Shown here one piece after another: positions 10,372-20,577 of a stretch of DNA of 64,000 nt. The notes beneath the pieces were generated by a model, which did not search any database, was not told the DNA's origin, and was given only the letters and a program-made list of their open reading frames with translations. The stretch is taken from NCBI RefSeq assembly GCF_040958095.1, contig NC_091172.1, forward strand, positions 22,379,856-22,443,855, read 5' to 3'. The stretch is from Procambarus clarkii. Lineage: Eukaryota; Arthropoda; Malacostraca; Decapoda; Cambaridae. Both the position numbers and the translations under genes were made by a program. The number at the start of each line of letters is the position of its first letter. Within the stretch, counting starts at the first letter, position 1.

Positions 10372-12256
10372 ACGCAAGCGGGAGCGGCCCCGCCCGCGCC
10401 GCCAGAAACGAGGCGACAGCATGCGGCACCAATTGACAGTCCCGGAAGAACCCTGAAGGAAAAGGACAAGACAACCATATCAGAGACTGTAGGACACCTA
10501 CGCAGTGATAAGAAAAAACGGAAGGGCCGCCAGGAACTACACACTGCCGCCAAAATAAAGCACGTAGATGGGAGACCAACAACGAGTCCACCAGCGCCCA
10601 CACAAGTGACGAGAACCCGAGACAAAAACCCCAAGACACACAGAATCGACGGGAAGAACGAACCAGCCGGGTACAGGCTGGACCGATCCGGAAAAAAAAA
10701 GCGGAGCTGCGGGAAAACCCGCGGGACAGACACCAAGCAAAGAAGCACCCCAACCAAGGATGGCCAAGAACCAGAAGGAATAGCCGCCAGGCAAATGCAA
10801 GAGGCCCAAGCAACCAAGCAACCCACAGGAGCAATGCAAGTAGCTCCAGCAGAGAAGGACGCATGCATCACCGAGATATACATGAGAACTACACAGGACG
10901 TATACCACACGAAAACAAAGAAAACGGCCCCAAAGGAACAGAAAGCAGGAGCCAGGACTGCAAGCCAAGCTACACCTGTCCAAACGAAGGAGAAATCGCA
11001 GGTGCAGGAGTGGGTGAATGGAAACAACACCTAGTGATGGTCATTGGTCACTAGCGGGGCCCAAGAAGATGCTCACAATTGGCACTTAGTCTGATGCTTG
11101 GTGTTGGGAGCACTACACACAAGGACTCTGTGTTAAGACCAGCTCGGTTGCCTTCATTGGCTGCCACTTGTCGGCAGACACATCATCTTGTGGCCGTGTG
11201 TGAGACAGTGTGGCAGTACAGACCAAAGACTCCGTCAAGGGATGTGGGCAGAAGGACGTCACTGGAAGAGCAGCGTGGGTTTTTAGTTTGGGAGCCAATA
11301 TTACTGCCCCAGTGGTCGCGCCAGGACCCAAAAAACGCTGGCCAGTAGATGCTTGGCGTGGGCTGACCCTGACGTGACGGGGGCTGCCGAGTAAGCGGTA
11401 TAGTGCACCTAATAGGCTCTTGGCTGACCCCAGTTAACAGCGTTGTGGTGGCGCCTGAAGGAGCAGCATCCGGAAGCGGATGAATCGGGAAGCATTGCTA
11501 CGACCCTCATTCCTGCCTGCAAATCATGTTTCCTGGTGCTACATCTTCAGAGACCTTTAAAAGACATTTTAGTCTACTAAAAAATATTGAAAAATATTGT
11601 TTAAAAAAAAACTTGAAAATTGAACTGAATTTTAGATAGGGATTTGTCACACTATTTTAATTTTCTTTAGATAGGATGTATTTTCTTATATTTTTTTATG
11701 CATCTTGTTGAAATGTTTTTTATTTTTATTTTATGTCTCCACTAAATGAAGTTTTCCAATGTGATTCAATCTTGATTGGATCCCACTACAAAAAGTTTCA
11801 TTTTGAGGGAGATAGGGGGGATGTGTAACAGGGCAAGTATTTTTGCACTCTTTCATGTATAATTGTGAGTTGTAATTGTGGGGTGGGTGTGTATGTGCGT
11901 GCGTGTGGTGAGGAGCGAGATGGTACGAGTGAGGTGTTGACTAGCTTCAATCCGCTGACATGGCAGTACTTAACAAGGAGAGCCTTGTGTACTGCAGGAC
12001 CAGCCTGGGTCCTTTAAAAGCTAGCTTGGCCTGTCTCAGTCCTTATTAGGGCATGAGGAATACCCAGCTTCCCCCCGTTGGGGGTGTCTGGTAGATTCAG
12101 TTAGAGACCAGCTTGCATAGAGGGAAGGTGACCAGCCAACTTTCCCCCGATTTTCACCCTGGTGGGTGCCAATCACCATCAGGGTGCATCCGTCCAAGTT
12201 GAGAAGGTGAGAGTTTAGTTATGCATCGTCTTAAACCAGAAGTGTCTTAGTGGTAC
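10372..12256. other. unclassified DNA (right arm)
   Basis: This is the mirror of 6038-7925. 10372-11035 belongs to the GC-rich unclassified repeat family also seen at 57.8-58.7 kb. 11036-11520 has no recognisable gene. 11560-11780 is AT-rich. 11822-12256 is the LTR-like stretch (TGTAACAGGGCAAG to GTGGTACA) that abuts truncated LINE-A. I see no coding region here that I can support. Confidence 0.5.
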
Positions 12257-15045
12257 ATGCAAAATGACCTGCTACGGATGTGCGATAGGTTTGCCTTAAA
12301 CCAGCAAATAGTAGAACCAACTAGGAAGGAGAACACGCTGGACCTCATTTTCACTAATAATGATGAGTTGATCGGGAACATAATGATTACAAATACCTGT
12401 TACTCAGATCACAACTTAATTGAAGTTCTGACAACCATGGGGAATGGACCTTCAAAACCAGTCCTGATTCCCGGTGGAGGAGATTTCAGCAAATTCAACT
12501 TCAATAATAAACGGATAAACTGGGAGCAAATAAACCAGGACTTCACAAATAAACTGGGTAGAACAGCTAGGAAATGCAAATCTGAACCAGTGCCTGGAAA
12601 AAATAAGCTCAGTAGCACTAGAAATATGTTCAAACCGCATACCTCTAAGAAAAAAGAGAAAGATGCAGATTGGAACGGGAATGTCGTTCCCTATATAAGC
12701 GAAGAAAACGAATCGCGGAACAACTTGAGAGTCACACCCTATCTCAAGAACGGCGAAGAAGGTTAGGTAGAGAAATAGAAACAATTGAACTCAAGATACA
12801 TGAATCATCAATCATCAATCTGCATCTCTTTGAGGGGCCTCGTAGCCTGGTGGATAGCGCGCAGGACTCGTAATTCTGTGGCGCGGGTTCGATTCCCGCA
12901 CGAGGCAGAAACAAATGGGCAAAGTTTCTTTCACCCTGAATGCCCCTGTTACCTAGCAGTAAATAGGTACCTGGGAGTTAGTCAGCTGTCACGGGCTGCT
13001 TCCTGGGGGTGGAGGCCTGGTCGAGGACCGGGCCGCGGGGACACTAAATGCCCCGAAATCATCGAGATAACCTCAAGATCATACAAAACCCAGGAGAGGC
13101 AAAGAGAGCAAAAGGCCATCAGTGAAATAGAGAGAAATCCGAAATATTTTTTCTCCTATGCAAAATCAAGATCAAAAACCACATCTAGTATCGGGCCCCT
13201 GCGAAAGGGAGATGGAACTTTCACAGATGACAACAAAGAAATGAGCGAGTTACTGAGGAAGCAGTACGACTCCGTTTTCAGTGAGCCATTAAATGCACTA
13301 AAGATTGATAACCCAAATGAATTTTTCATGGATATGATACCAACATCAAATCATATATCAGACGTTGCCCTATCCCCACTAGATTTTGAAGAAGCCATAA
13401 ACAGTATGCCTATGCACTCTGCACCAGGCCCAGATTCTTGGAACTCCATATTCATCAAGAACTGTAAAAAACCACTATCGCAGGCCCTTCACATTCTGTG
13501 GAGACAAAGCCTAGATACTGGCGTTATCCCTGACATACTAAAAACAGCAGAGATAGCACCACTCCATAAAGGAGGAAATAAGGCAGAGGCAAAAAATTAC
13601 AGACCGATAGCACTAACATCGCACATCATAAAAATTTTTGAGAGAGTGCTAAGAAGTAAGATCACAAAATACATGGAATCACAGCATCTCCATAACCCCG
13701 GACAACATGGTTTCAGAACAGGGCGCTCTTGCCTGTCGCAGTTGCTGGACCACTATGATATGGCATTAGATGCTATGGAAGACAGACAAAACGCTGATGT
13801 AATTTACACAGATTTCGCAAAAGCTTTTGATAAATGTGACCATGGTGTTATTGCACATAAAATGCGTTCAAAAGGAATTACCGGGAAAATAGGCAGATGG
13901 ATCCACAATTTCCTGACTGACAGAACCCAATGTGTAATAGTCAACAAAATAAAATCCAGCCCATCAACCGTGAAGAGCTCAGTCCCCCAGGGTACTGTGC
14001 TTGCTCCAGTACTTTTTCTCATCCTCATATCGGACATAGACCAGAACACAACCTATAGCACTGTATCATCCTTTGCAGATGACACTAGGATTTTCATGAG
14101 AGTTGGCAACATAGAGGACACGGCAAACCTCCAATCAGATGTAGATCAGGTCTTTCTATGGGCTACAGAAAATAACATGGTGTTCAACGAGGATATGTTT
14201 CAGCTCATGCGCTACGGAAAAATTGAAAATATAAAAACAGAAACCACGTACAAAACTCAGGCAAATCATAACATAGAACGAAAAGGCAATGTAAAGGACC
14301 TGGGTGTACTCATGTCGGAAGACCTTACCTTTAAAGAACACAATAAAGTAGCCGTCACAACTGCAAGAAAAATGACAGGTTGGATAACAAGAACTTTTCA
14401 CACTAGAGATGCTATACCGATGATGATACTTTTCAAAACGCTTGTGCTCTCTAGAGTGGAGTACTGCTGCACAATGACAGCCCCTTTCAAAGCTGGAGAA
14501 ATTGCTGACCTAGAGAGCGTGCAGAGATCCTTTACTGCTAGAATCCACTCAGTAAAACATCTAAATTACTGGGACCGACTAAAGAGCCTAAATCTGTACT
14601 CCCTTGAGCGCAGGCGGGAGAGATACATAATAATTTACACATGGAAAAAAATTGAGGGGCTGGTCCCAAACCTGCACACAGAAATAACACCACATGAGAC
14701 CAGAAGACATGGCAGGATGTGCAGAATACCCCCGTTGAAAAGCAGAGGTGCAACAGGTACTCTGAGAGAGAACTCTATCAACATCAGAGGCCCGAGACTG
14801 TTCAACACGCTTCCACTACACATAAGGGGCATAACTGGCAAACCCCTCACAGTGTTCAAGAGAGAACTGGATAAGCACCTCCAAAGGATACCTGATCAAC
14901 CAGGCTGTGACTCATACGTCAGGCTGCGAGCAGCCGCGTCTAACAGCCTGGTTGATCAGTCCAGCAACCAGGAGGCCTGGTCGACGACCGGGCCGCGGGG
15001 ACACTAAGCCCCGGAAGCACCTCAAGGTAGCCTCAAGGTGGTGAT
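12257..15045 (+). pseudogene. LINE-A (CR1-like) with internal SINE, right-arm copy
   Basis: The endonuclease C-terminus (12257-12550) is followed by a 2-base deletion relative to the left arm, which shifts the frame after NQDFT. A linker in frame 12670-12800 (ERRRRLGREIETIELKIHES) leads to the 740-codon frame 12785-15007. SINE-derived codons are about 18-98. RT motifs are TDFAKAFDKCDH, SVPQGTVLAPVL and SFADDTRIF at about codon 428. The protein ends [11 protein letters not shown], which is encoded by the sequence shared with the SINE tail. The 3' tail CCCCGGAAGCACCTCAAGG ends near 15045. The endonuclease is truncated and frameshifted, so this is a dead copy. Placement among CR1/L2-like LINEs is from motif style only. 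Confidence 0.9.
12837..13079 (+). mobile_element. tRNA-Thr-derived SINE inside LINE-A (right arm)
   Basis: The head, 12837-12907, forms a full cloverleaf. The acceptor is GCCTCGT/ACGAGGC, the anticodon stem is CAGGA/TTCTG around the loop CTCGTAA (anticodon CGT), and the B box is GGTTCGATTCC. The body 12908-13008 is followed by a 3' region (13010-13046) nearly identical to the last 38 bases of LINE-A coding sequence (14970-15007), with one C/G difference. It sits between the endonuclease-RT linker and the RT of LINE-A. The flanks show CTCAAGAT on both sides (about 12791 and 13072), a possible imperfect target duplication. It is not a functional tRNA gene, since it is embedded in a repeat that is present in both arms. 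Confidence 0.85.
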
Positions 15046-15326
15046 GAGCTAGTGGAGTCTGAACCATTTAGCCATGTATGGAGTGGGTGATCCTCCACCC
15101 CTTTTTAATTAGGTCAATATTGTGTTAAAATAATAGGATGCCCAAATTGTTAAATAGTAAGACTTAACATTCAATTGCTGGGAATTGAAATAAATTGAAA
15201 TAATTTGATTAAATATCTATATGTAGATTAACAAGCTTGACTTTTGTTCAGTCCTTTTTGAATCAATGTCCTCTCGAGTAAGAGTTAAGCCTAGAAATAA
15301 CTAGATGAACAAGTGAGAGAAATAAA
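15046..15326 (+). other. AT-rich spacer between LINE-A and piggyBac
   Basis: This is the AT-rich flank between the LINE-A 3' tail and the piggyBac TTAA. It contains short ATTGAAATAAATTGAAATAA repeats and no coding signal. The same stretch is mirrored at about 2964-3240. Confidence 0.5.
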
Positions 15327-16033
15327 TTAACCACTTAACTGCGCCAACCGAGTATTTTCGGTCAGCAGGAAACTGTGCCAACCGAGAAAACTCTCTGATT
15401 TTTCGGTACCAATTCTAAATGTGGACGAGGTTGGTTGTGTACGAAATGAACTCTTAGGACCTCCAGTGAAAGGCAGCCATCTTGGAAAAAAATCCCAGAA
15501 TTCCCTAGGGCTGCTGGCTGGGTTAGTACTGAATGAGCAACCATGGGTGGCGCACGCGCCTCTGGCTCCCAAACACCTGTCCAACGCGGTGTTGAAAGAT
15601 AACGCTCTGTCGGTGAAATTCAAACCTTACTGTTTGAAGAACATAAGGGTCATAATATTGGTGAAGTTAGGCGCAATAAGGACCTAACACAAAGATCGGA
15701 TGCAAGTGATACAGCACCTATGAGGAAGATATAGCGAGCGTATCCAGTTGTAGTTCTGAGAGTCACCCTTGCAATCCTATGCTATCTCCAATTTATTTAG
15801 ATGATACATAGATGAATCGTTTTCTGCGTTCAGTGGTGATGATGCATCCGATACAAATAGCACAGATGAACAGTGTTAGCGGCTTCTATGGTGATGTTTT
15901 CCATAGATATTTTCAAGAATACCTGAATCTCTTCCTAACTGACAGACACTCTTTGAAGCTAGCTGAATCTCTTTCTGACTGACGGACACTCTTGAGGTAA
16001 GCTGAATCTCTTCCTGTGTGGGACCATACAAAG

Positions 16034-16112
16034 CAATCTTTTCAAGACTACCTTAAATTGATCTTTTCCTGTAATCTTTTCAAGACTACCTTAAATTGAT
16101 CTTTTCCTGTAA
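16034..16112 (+). repeat. 38-base tandem duplication specific to the right arm
   Basis: A unit starting AATCTTTTCAAGACTACC and ending TTTTCCTGT is present twice in tandem, followed by a partial third. The mirror position in the left arm (about 2205-2260) has one unit plus the partial one. This accounts for most of the length difference between the two palindrome arms. Confidence 0.8.
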
Positions 16113-17009
16113 TCTTTTCAATACTACCTTATGTTTTACAAGCTTGGCTACATACAACCTACAAGTACTAAAGCCAAGGGTGTACGTGAGTGCGTTATTT
16201 GCAAGCACACAGAATGAAGAAACAGGAAGTGAAAATTTATCTGTACCTGGTGCACTGAGAGCGAAGTCGCGCTGTGTACCATTGGCTACTTTGTTGATTA
16301 TTACTCACTTTCGAAGTACTGAGTGTGTAATACAGTGTGTTACTGTGTAAGTAGTGTGTGAAACTGTACATATTGTAATTTTAGTGAATTTTTAACAGGT
16401 AATATTGCAACAATAAACATTTATTGTGGACACATTACTGACACATGTATCACAGTTCCAGGGAACATTACGAACGTTCTACTGTATACATATTGTAAAG
16501 GACACAAATATGCATCATATACGATAAAAAAAAAAAATAAAACCGCATTGGAAATACATAAAACAAATAATTGAAAATATATTTGTGGCAACACCCAGTG
16601 CTTGAATGGCCCGCGCGACCGTGTCTGGGCGATTCACCCACGGGCGACCAGGCCCTAATGACGTCACAGCGCACCTTGTCCACATCCCCACAGCCAAAGT
16701 AAGTGGAATGCCACTAACAAACAAGACCACTGAAAGTTTGAGGAGTGTTGCTGGGACACGAGAGCAAGCACCCAGCTGGCGACCTTGGTTTGATTGAGAG
16801 AGTTTCCCAGTATCACGCCGGGCAAATTCAACTGAGAGACAGGCGAGTTTGGATTTCCCCACTTGCTAAGGGTGCAATTCAAGGCCAGCCCTTGGTAGAC
16901 TGGGGGGGCCCCAGGGCGAGCAGTAGCACCCAGGTGTAGGGGGCGAAGACCCGCGGGAATAACCCTAACCATGTAAGAAAGGAAGGGGGTGAAACGTGAC
17001 AGTTCTTGA

Positions 17010-17747
17010 TTGAAAATAGAACTGGAGTGTGGCACAGTAAAGCCAAGAAGAAGGGAAATGCCAGTGTTTGACAATAATTTTGAAGTTGGTGACTGCCAGC
17101 TAAGAAAATGTGTTATACTCTCAGTTAGGTGGAAAGACAAGAGAGAAGTGAACTTGCTGACAACCGTTCATTATGGTACAATGGTGAACAGTGGCAAGGT
17201 GAACCGAGCAGCGAAACAACCAGTATATAAATAAGACAATATTCTTGACAATAATATCAACATGTGTTTGGTTGATAAATGTGACATGATAGTGGGCGGT
17301 GTCGAGTGTGTACGGAAAACACTGAAGTAGACGAAAAAAACGTTTTTTCCATCTTGTTGACGTAAGCATGCTGAACAGCTTCAATATGTATCTACTGAAA
17401 ACAGGACGTAAACCAACTTTCCGTTCGTTTTGTTTTACAGTTGTGACACAGTTACTAACAAAGTTTGGCAAAGAAATTTCTGGCATACAAAGACCCATTA
17501 TGAACCCAGTATTGCACCATTCTGCCACACCCACACTCACTTACACGGAGACCTTTCAAGTACACAGAGTAAACATTTGCCACCAGCCGGAAAGCATGCA
17601 ATAGGCCAATGTGATTGCATAGTTTGTAGAACTACAAAAACGAGACCACAGAAACGTAAACTGGTGCAAACATGGTGTGAAATATGTGCAGTCCCATTGT
17701 GTGTTGTTAACTGCTTCAATGGCTACCACTGTGTCAAAGACTTCTAA
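17010..17747 (+). pseudogene. piggyBac transposase remnant (DDE part and zinc-binding tail)
   Basis: Three overlapping frames give consecutive piggyBac motifs. 17010-17234 has LECGTVKPRRREMPV, then VRWKDKREVNLLTTVH. After a stop and a frameshift, 17368-17604 has MLNSFNMYLLKTGRKP. 17430-17747 ends in the Cys-rich tail CDCIVC, then WCEICAVPLCVVNCFNGYHC. This order and the C-terminal zinc-binding cluster are typical of PGBD-type transposases. The N-terminal part is lost and there are at least two frame breaks, so it is inactive. The segment 17010-17125 is duplicated in inverted form at 1206-1321. Confidence 0.75.
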
Positions 17748-18050
17748 ATGTGCAATAATGTTGAAAAAAACAGTAAATAATGAGTGGATGTGTGTAAATA
17801 TAATAATGAAAAATGTGAATACATATTATATATGGCGTAATTGAAAACATTTGTGTGCACATTATTGTGACACTATTATTCAGGTGTATACTGAATGAAT
17901 GCAAGCTATATTATAATTCAGTATCAAGTAACATTATAGGCAACACAATTATTAAAAAAAAAATTGTGATAAAATACGAATGGACACTGTAAATAATGCC
18001 GCGAAAATAAATTCGTGGCAACTCTGGCTGCTTGAAGACCACGCGCAACG

Positions 18051-18126
18051 TCTCCAGGACGTTATGGGCTATTCATGCTCGTGCCACCTCTTGGGTGGCT
18101 TAATCTTTATCAATCAATCTCCAGGA
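18051..18126 (+). mobile_element. short SINE fragment with target-site duplication
   Basis: A 58-base piece (18060-18117) containing GGGCTATTCATGCTCGTGCC and CTTGGGTGGCTTAATC, ending in an ATCA-type tail, is flanked by TCTCCAGGA on both sides (18051-18059 and 18118-18126). The same repeat occurs at 41690-41740 (plus) and 46975-47020 (minus). It lies in the 3' part of the piggyBac-like element and is therefore younger than it. Confidence 0.75.
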
Positions 18127-18455
18127 TGCACCTTGCATGAGCGAGCATGCAGGGTGTGACGTCATCGCTCATATCAGCTCACTTACACCATTGGTAAGTA
18201 CAATTAAAAAAAATATTCTCGTGGTCCGGGAACACAAATTAACAGGTTAATAAGATTTTTTTTTTATGCACCTGTGAGTGACAAAGGCCAAATAGTAAAG
18301 AGCAGCTTGAGGGTTAAGGACCTGCCCAAAACGATGCGTGCATACTAGTGGCTTTACATGAATGTGAACACATGTTATGTACTCTCAAACCCAATGTAAC
18401 TTCTTGTATATAAATAAATAAATGTGTTACAATAAAATTACAATTAAAAACTAAC

Positions 18456-18653
18456 CTTCCTCTGTCTCTGAGACAATCTGATCGCCATGAACACTCAGCT
18501 TGTTTTCGGCGATGTATTTCTCTATTTTGTCACTCGCTGAAATTCCATATTGTAAAACTTGATGTATCTCATCATAGGTCTCTTTTGAAATAAGATTTCT
18601 TGACCTCATCAATTTGCTATCCACATAGCATCTCATGTGGTCGTAGTGGGTAT
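18456..18653 (-). CDS. candidate internal exon, unrecognised protein
   Basis: On the minus strand, an acceptor TTTGCCCGCAG precedes an open 198-base segment that ends at a donor GAAG|GTTAGT. Both boundaries are phase 1. The peptide THYDHMRCYVDSKLMRSRN, then LISKETYDEIHQVLQYGISA, then SDKIEKYIAENKLSVHG looks like ordinary conserved protein rather than repeat translation. The SKETYDEI region is reminiscent of the N-terminal part of KRAB-A-domain-2-like, Ginger-integrase-derived proteins, but I cannot confirm that. A start-codon exon with a matching phase 1 donor lies upstream on the same strand at 25813-25837. No later exon was found before the palindrome. An exapted transposon fragment is the alternative. 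Confidence 0.4.
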
Positions 18654-19129
18654 CTGCGGGCAAATATTAACAGATTAATACATATTTTTATTCTATTTTT
18701 ATAATAAATTAAATGACAAATAAAAACAAAAATCAATAAAATAAAAATAAATGAAAGTAAAATAAAAAATAAAGATAAATAAAAACTGAATTAACCCTCA
18801 AACCGCTAGGAGTCCAAATGGAATTAACACCCACACGTGCAAAAAAATAATTAATTTTTTTTTCTTTTTAATATCTTTATTTGTGTTCCCTGTGCACGGG
18901 AAAAATAATAAAAGAATTTAATTACACTTACCGTGGACGTAAATGACCCGAGAAGATCGTCGACGACATCATGCCTGATCTTCGCTGGACTGCTGTGCGC
19001 CCGGGGTGAGTCAGGCGCGAATTTATTTTCGCGTTATTATTTACAGTATCTATGGCGTATTTTACACTCATTTTTTTCACTGGTGTGGTTCAATATGTTC
19101 TCACAAGATGATTTATAAAACTGTAGTCA

Positions 19130-20577
19130 ATGTACAGTATATTGTATCCACATATTAGTGTCAAGTATTTGCACAAAAAAATGGTTGAAAGAATTCAACT
19201 CTTTAACATGCCTAACTACTCGGCAATTCACAACTGTCGGCAACTTCAGAGAGGTGGTGGCACTGCTCTTTACTACCACCAAGAACTAACATGCTTCAAA
19301 GAAATTAGAACTAGAGACTGCTATGGGGAGTATATCTTCGCCAGCTTCAGAGTCAAGGGTGCTGAGTCTGCCCTGTCTGTGGGTGCAGTCTATAGAATTC
19401 CTAACACTGATGTGTCCGAATTCAACTCAAACCTTAGAAATCTAATACTTGATAACAGACTGAACAAAAACCATCTAATTATCGCAGGGGACTTTAATAT
19501 TGACCTCTGCGAGCCTGAACACCCTACTGCTGTTAGCTTCCTCAACTGTATGAATTCCTGCTTCCTCATACCCTTAATCACTAGACCTACTAGAATCACT
19601 GATAGCACTGCCACGACTCTAGATCACATCTGGACAAACATAACCTCTCCGCTTACTTCAGGTATAATCACCGATAGCACTACAGACCATTACCCCACAT
19701 TTCTCTTAACTAACATTAGCAAACCACCTCTAGAGTCAAGAGAGTTAAGTTTTAGACTGCACAATGAAACTGCTATAGACAATTTTATAACTGCAGCTGA
19801 TAATGTCAACTGGGAGTCCGAGTTAGGTAACAAAGGACATCAACCTAGCAGTGCAATCTTTTCTACAAACAACTCTTAGCCTTTATAATACCCACTGTCC
19901 TATGCTTACAAAACAAGTCACAACCAAAAGGCTTAACAATCCCTGGCTTACAAAGGGAATACTTAAATCCATTAATAAAAAACATGACCTTGAGAAGAAG
20001 TATAGGTTAGGAATTGTCTCCAAAGAATTCTCAAAGAATTACTCATTATTGCTATCTAAGATAATTAGACGAGCCAAAACTAAATACTACGAAGATAAAT
20101 TTACCCAAATAAAGAGCAACATTAAACAAACTTAGCGCACAATTTCACATATATTGGGATCAAAGAAGACTTTAAACAACAAACCAACACTCCTGTCCAA
20201 TAACGATGGTCAGCTTTCAGCCTCTGATTCTGCTATTGAGTTCAATAGGTTCTTCTCTTCCATTGGGTCATCCCTTGCAAATGATATTCCATCTTCCAGT
20301 ACTGACATTAAGGACTATCTTACAGGTAACTATCCACAGTCTCTGTACCTAAAGCCTATTAATTCCACTGACGTCAATGAGATAATCCTTTCCCTTAAAA
20401 CCAAGTCTAGTGCCCTTGAGGAGATACCAACTTTAATTTACAAAAAAGCCTCCAGATCTTTAGCCCCTGCCATTGCTTTGCTCTTCAACAAGTCACTTGA
20501 ACTCCAAACCTTTCCAGATATTCTAAAAAAAGCGAGAGTAATGCCTGTCCACAAATGTGGTGATCTCACAGATGTTA
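19130..20577 (+). pseudogene. LINE-D (CR1-like), endonuclease and start of RT
   Basis: Three successive frames (19130-19879, 19851-20135 and 20154-20577) cover an apurinic-type endonuclease and the beginning of an RT. Endonuclease motifs are RGGGTALYYHQEL, IIAGDFNIDL, ITRPTRITDSTATTLDHIWT and TDHYPTFLL. The RT start is SLKTKSSALEEIPTLIYKKA, then PVHKCGDLTDVN. The element is broken by frameshifts, and at about 20578 by BEL/Pao sequence on the opposite strand. The missing middle of the RT (YRPISILPNLSKIFEKLIYK) occurs separately at 48574-48712, and the 3' end of the family at 23795-24235. Confidence 0.85.

Larger units (their letters stand above)
9238..17125. repeat. right arm of giant palindrome
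   Basis: This is the mirror copy of 1206-9058. Order from the centre outward: Tigger derivative (9328-10371), unclassified GC-rich repeat (10372-11035), unclassified DNA (11036-12256), LINE-A with internal SINE (12257-15045), then piggyBac sequence from a TTAA at 15327. At 17125 the similarity to the left arm stops, but the piggyBac reading frame continues without a break to 17747. The right arm therefore looks like the older, contiguous copy, and the left arm like the duplicated copy broken at 1206. Confidence 0.95.
15327..18317 (+). mobile_element. degraded piggyBac-like element
   Basis: A TTAA at 15327-15330 is followed by CCACTTAACTGCGCC, and at the far side GAGGGTTAA ends at 18317. Both fit piggyBac ends with TTAA target duplications, although the inverted termini match only partly. 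The interior holds an acidic, Ser-rich stretch in broken frames (about 15700-15800) as expected for a transposase N-terminus, then a DDE remnant at 17010-17747. Two related blocks (about 16575-16720 and 18010-18200) suggest that a second copy or a duplicated end is nested inside. The palindrome boundary at 17125 cuts through this element. Confidence 0.5.

Noticed and set aside
11822-12256. Solo LTR at the LINE-A truncation point (and mirror 6037-6468)
   Set aside because: TG and CA ends and length are suggestive, but no target duplication and no second copy in the window outside the palindrome. Kept only as a possibility.
12837-12907. Functional tRNA-Thr gene
   Set aside because: It folds well but is the head of a SINE inserted in a LINE, and is followed by SINE body rather than a terminator.
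17121-17540. 139-codon minus-strand frame
   Set aside because: Antisense shadow of the piggyBac transposase remnant.
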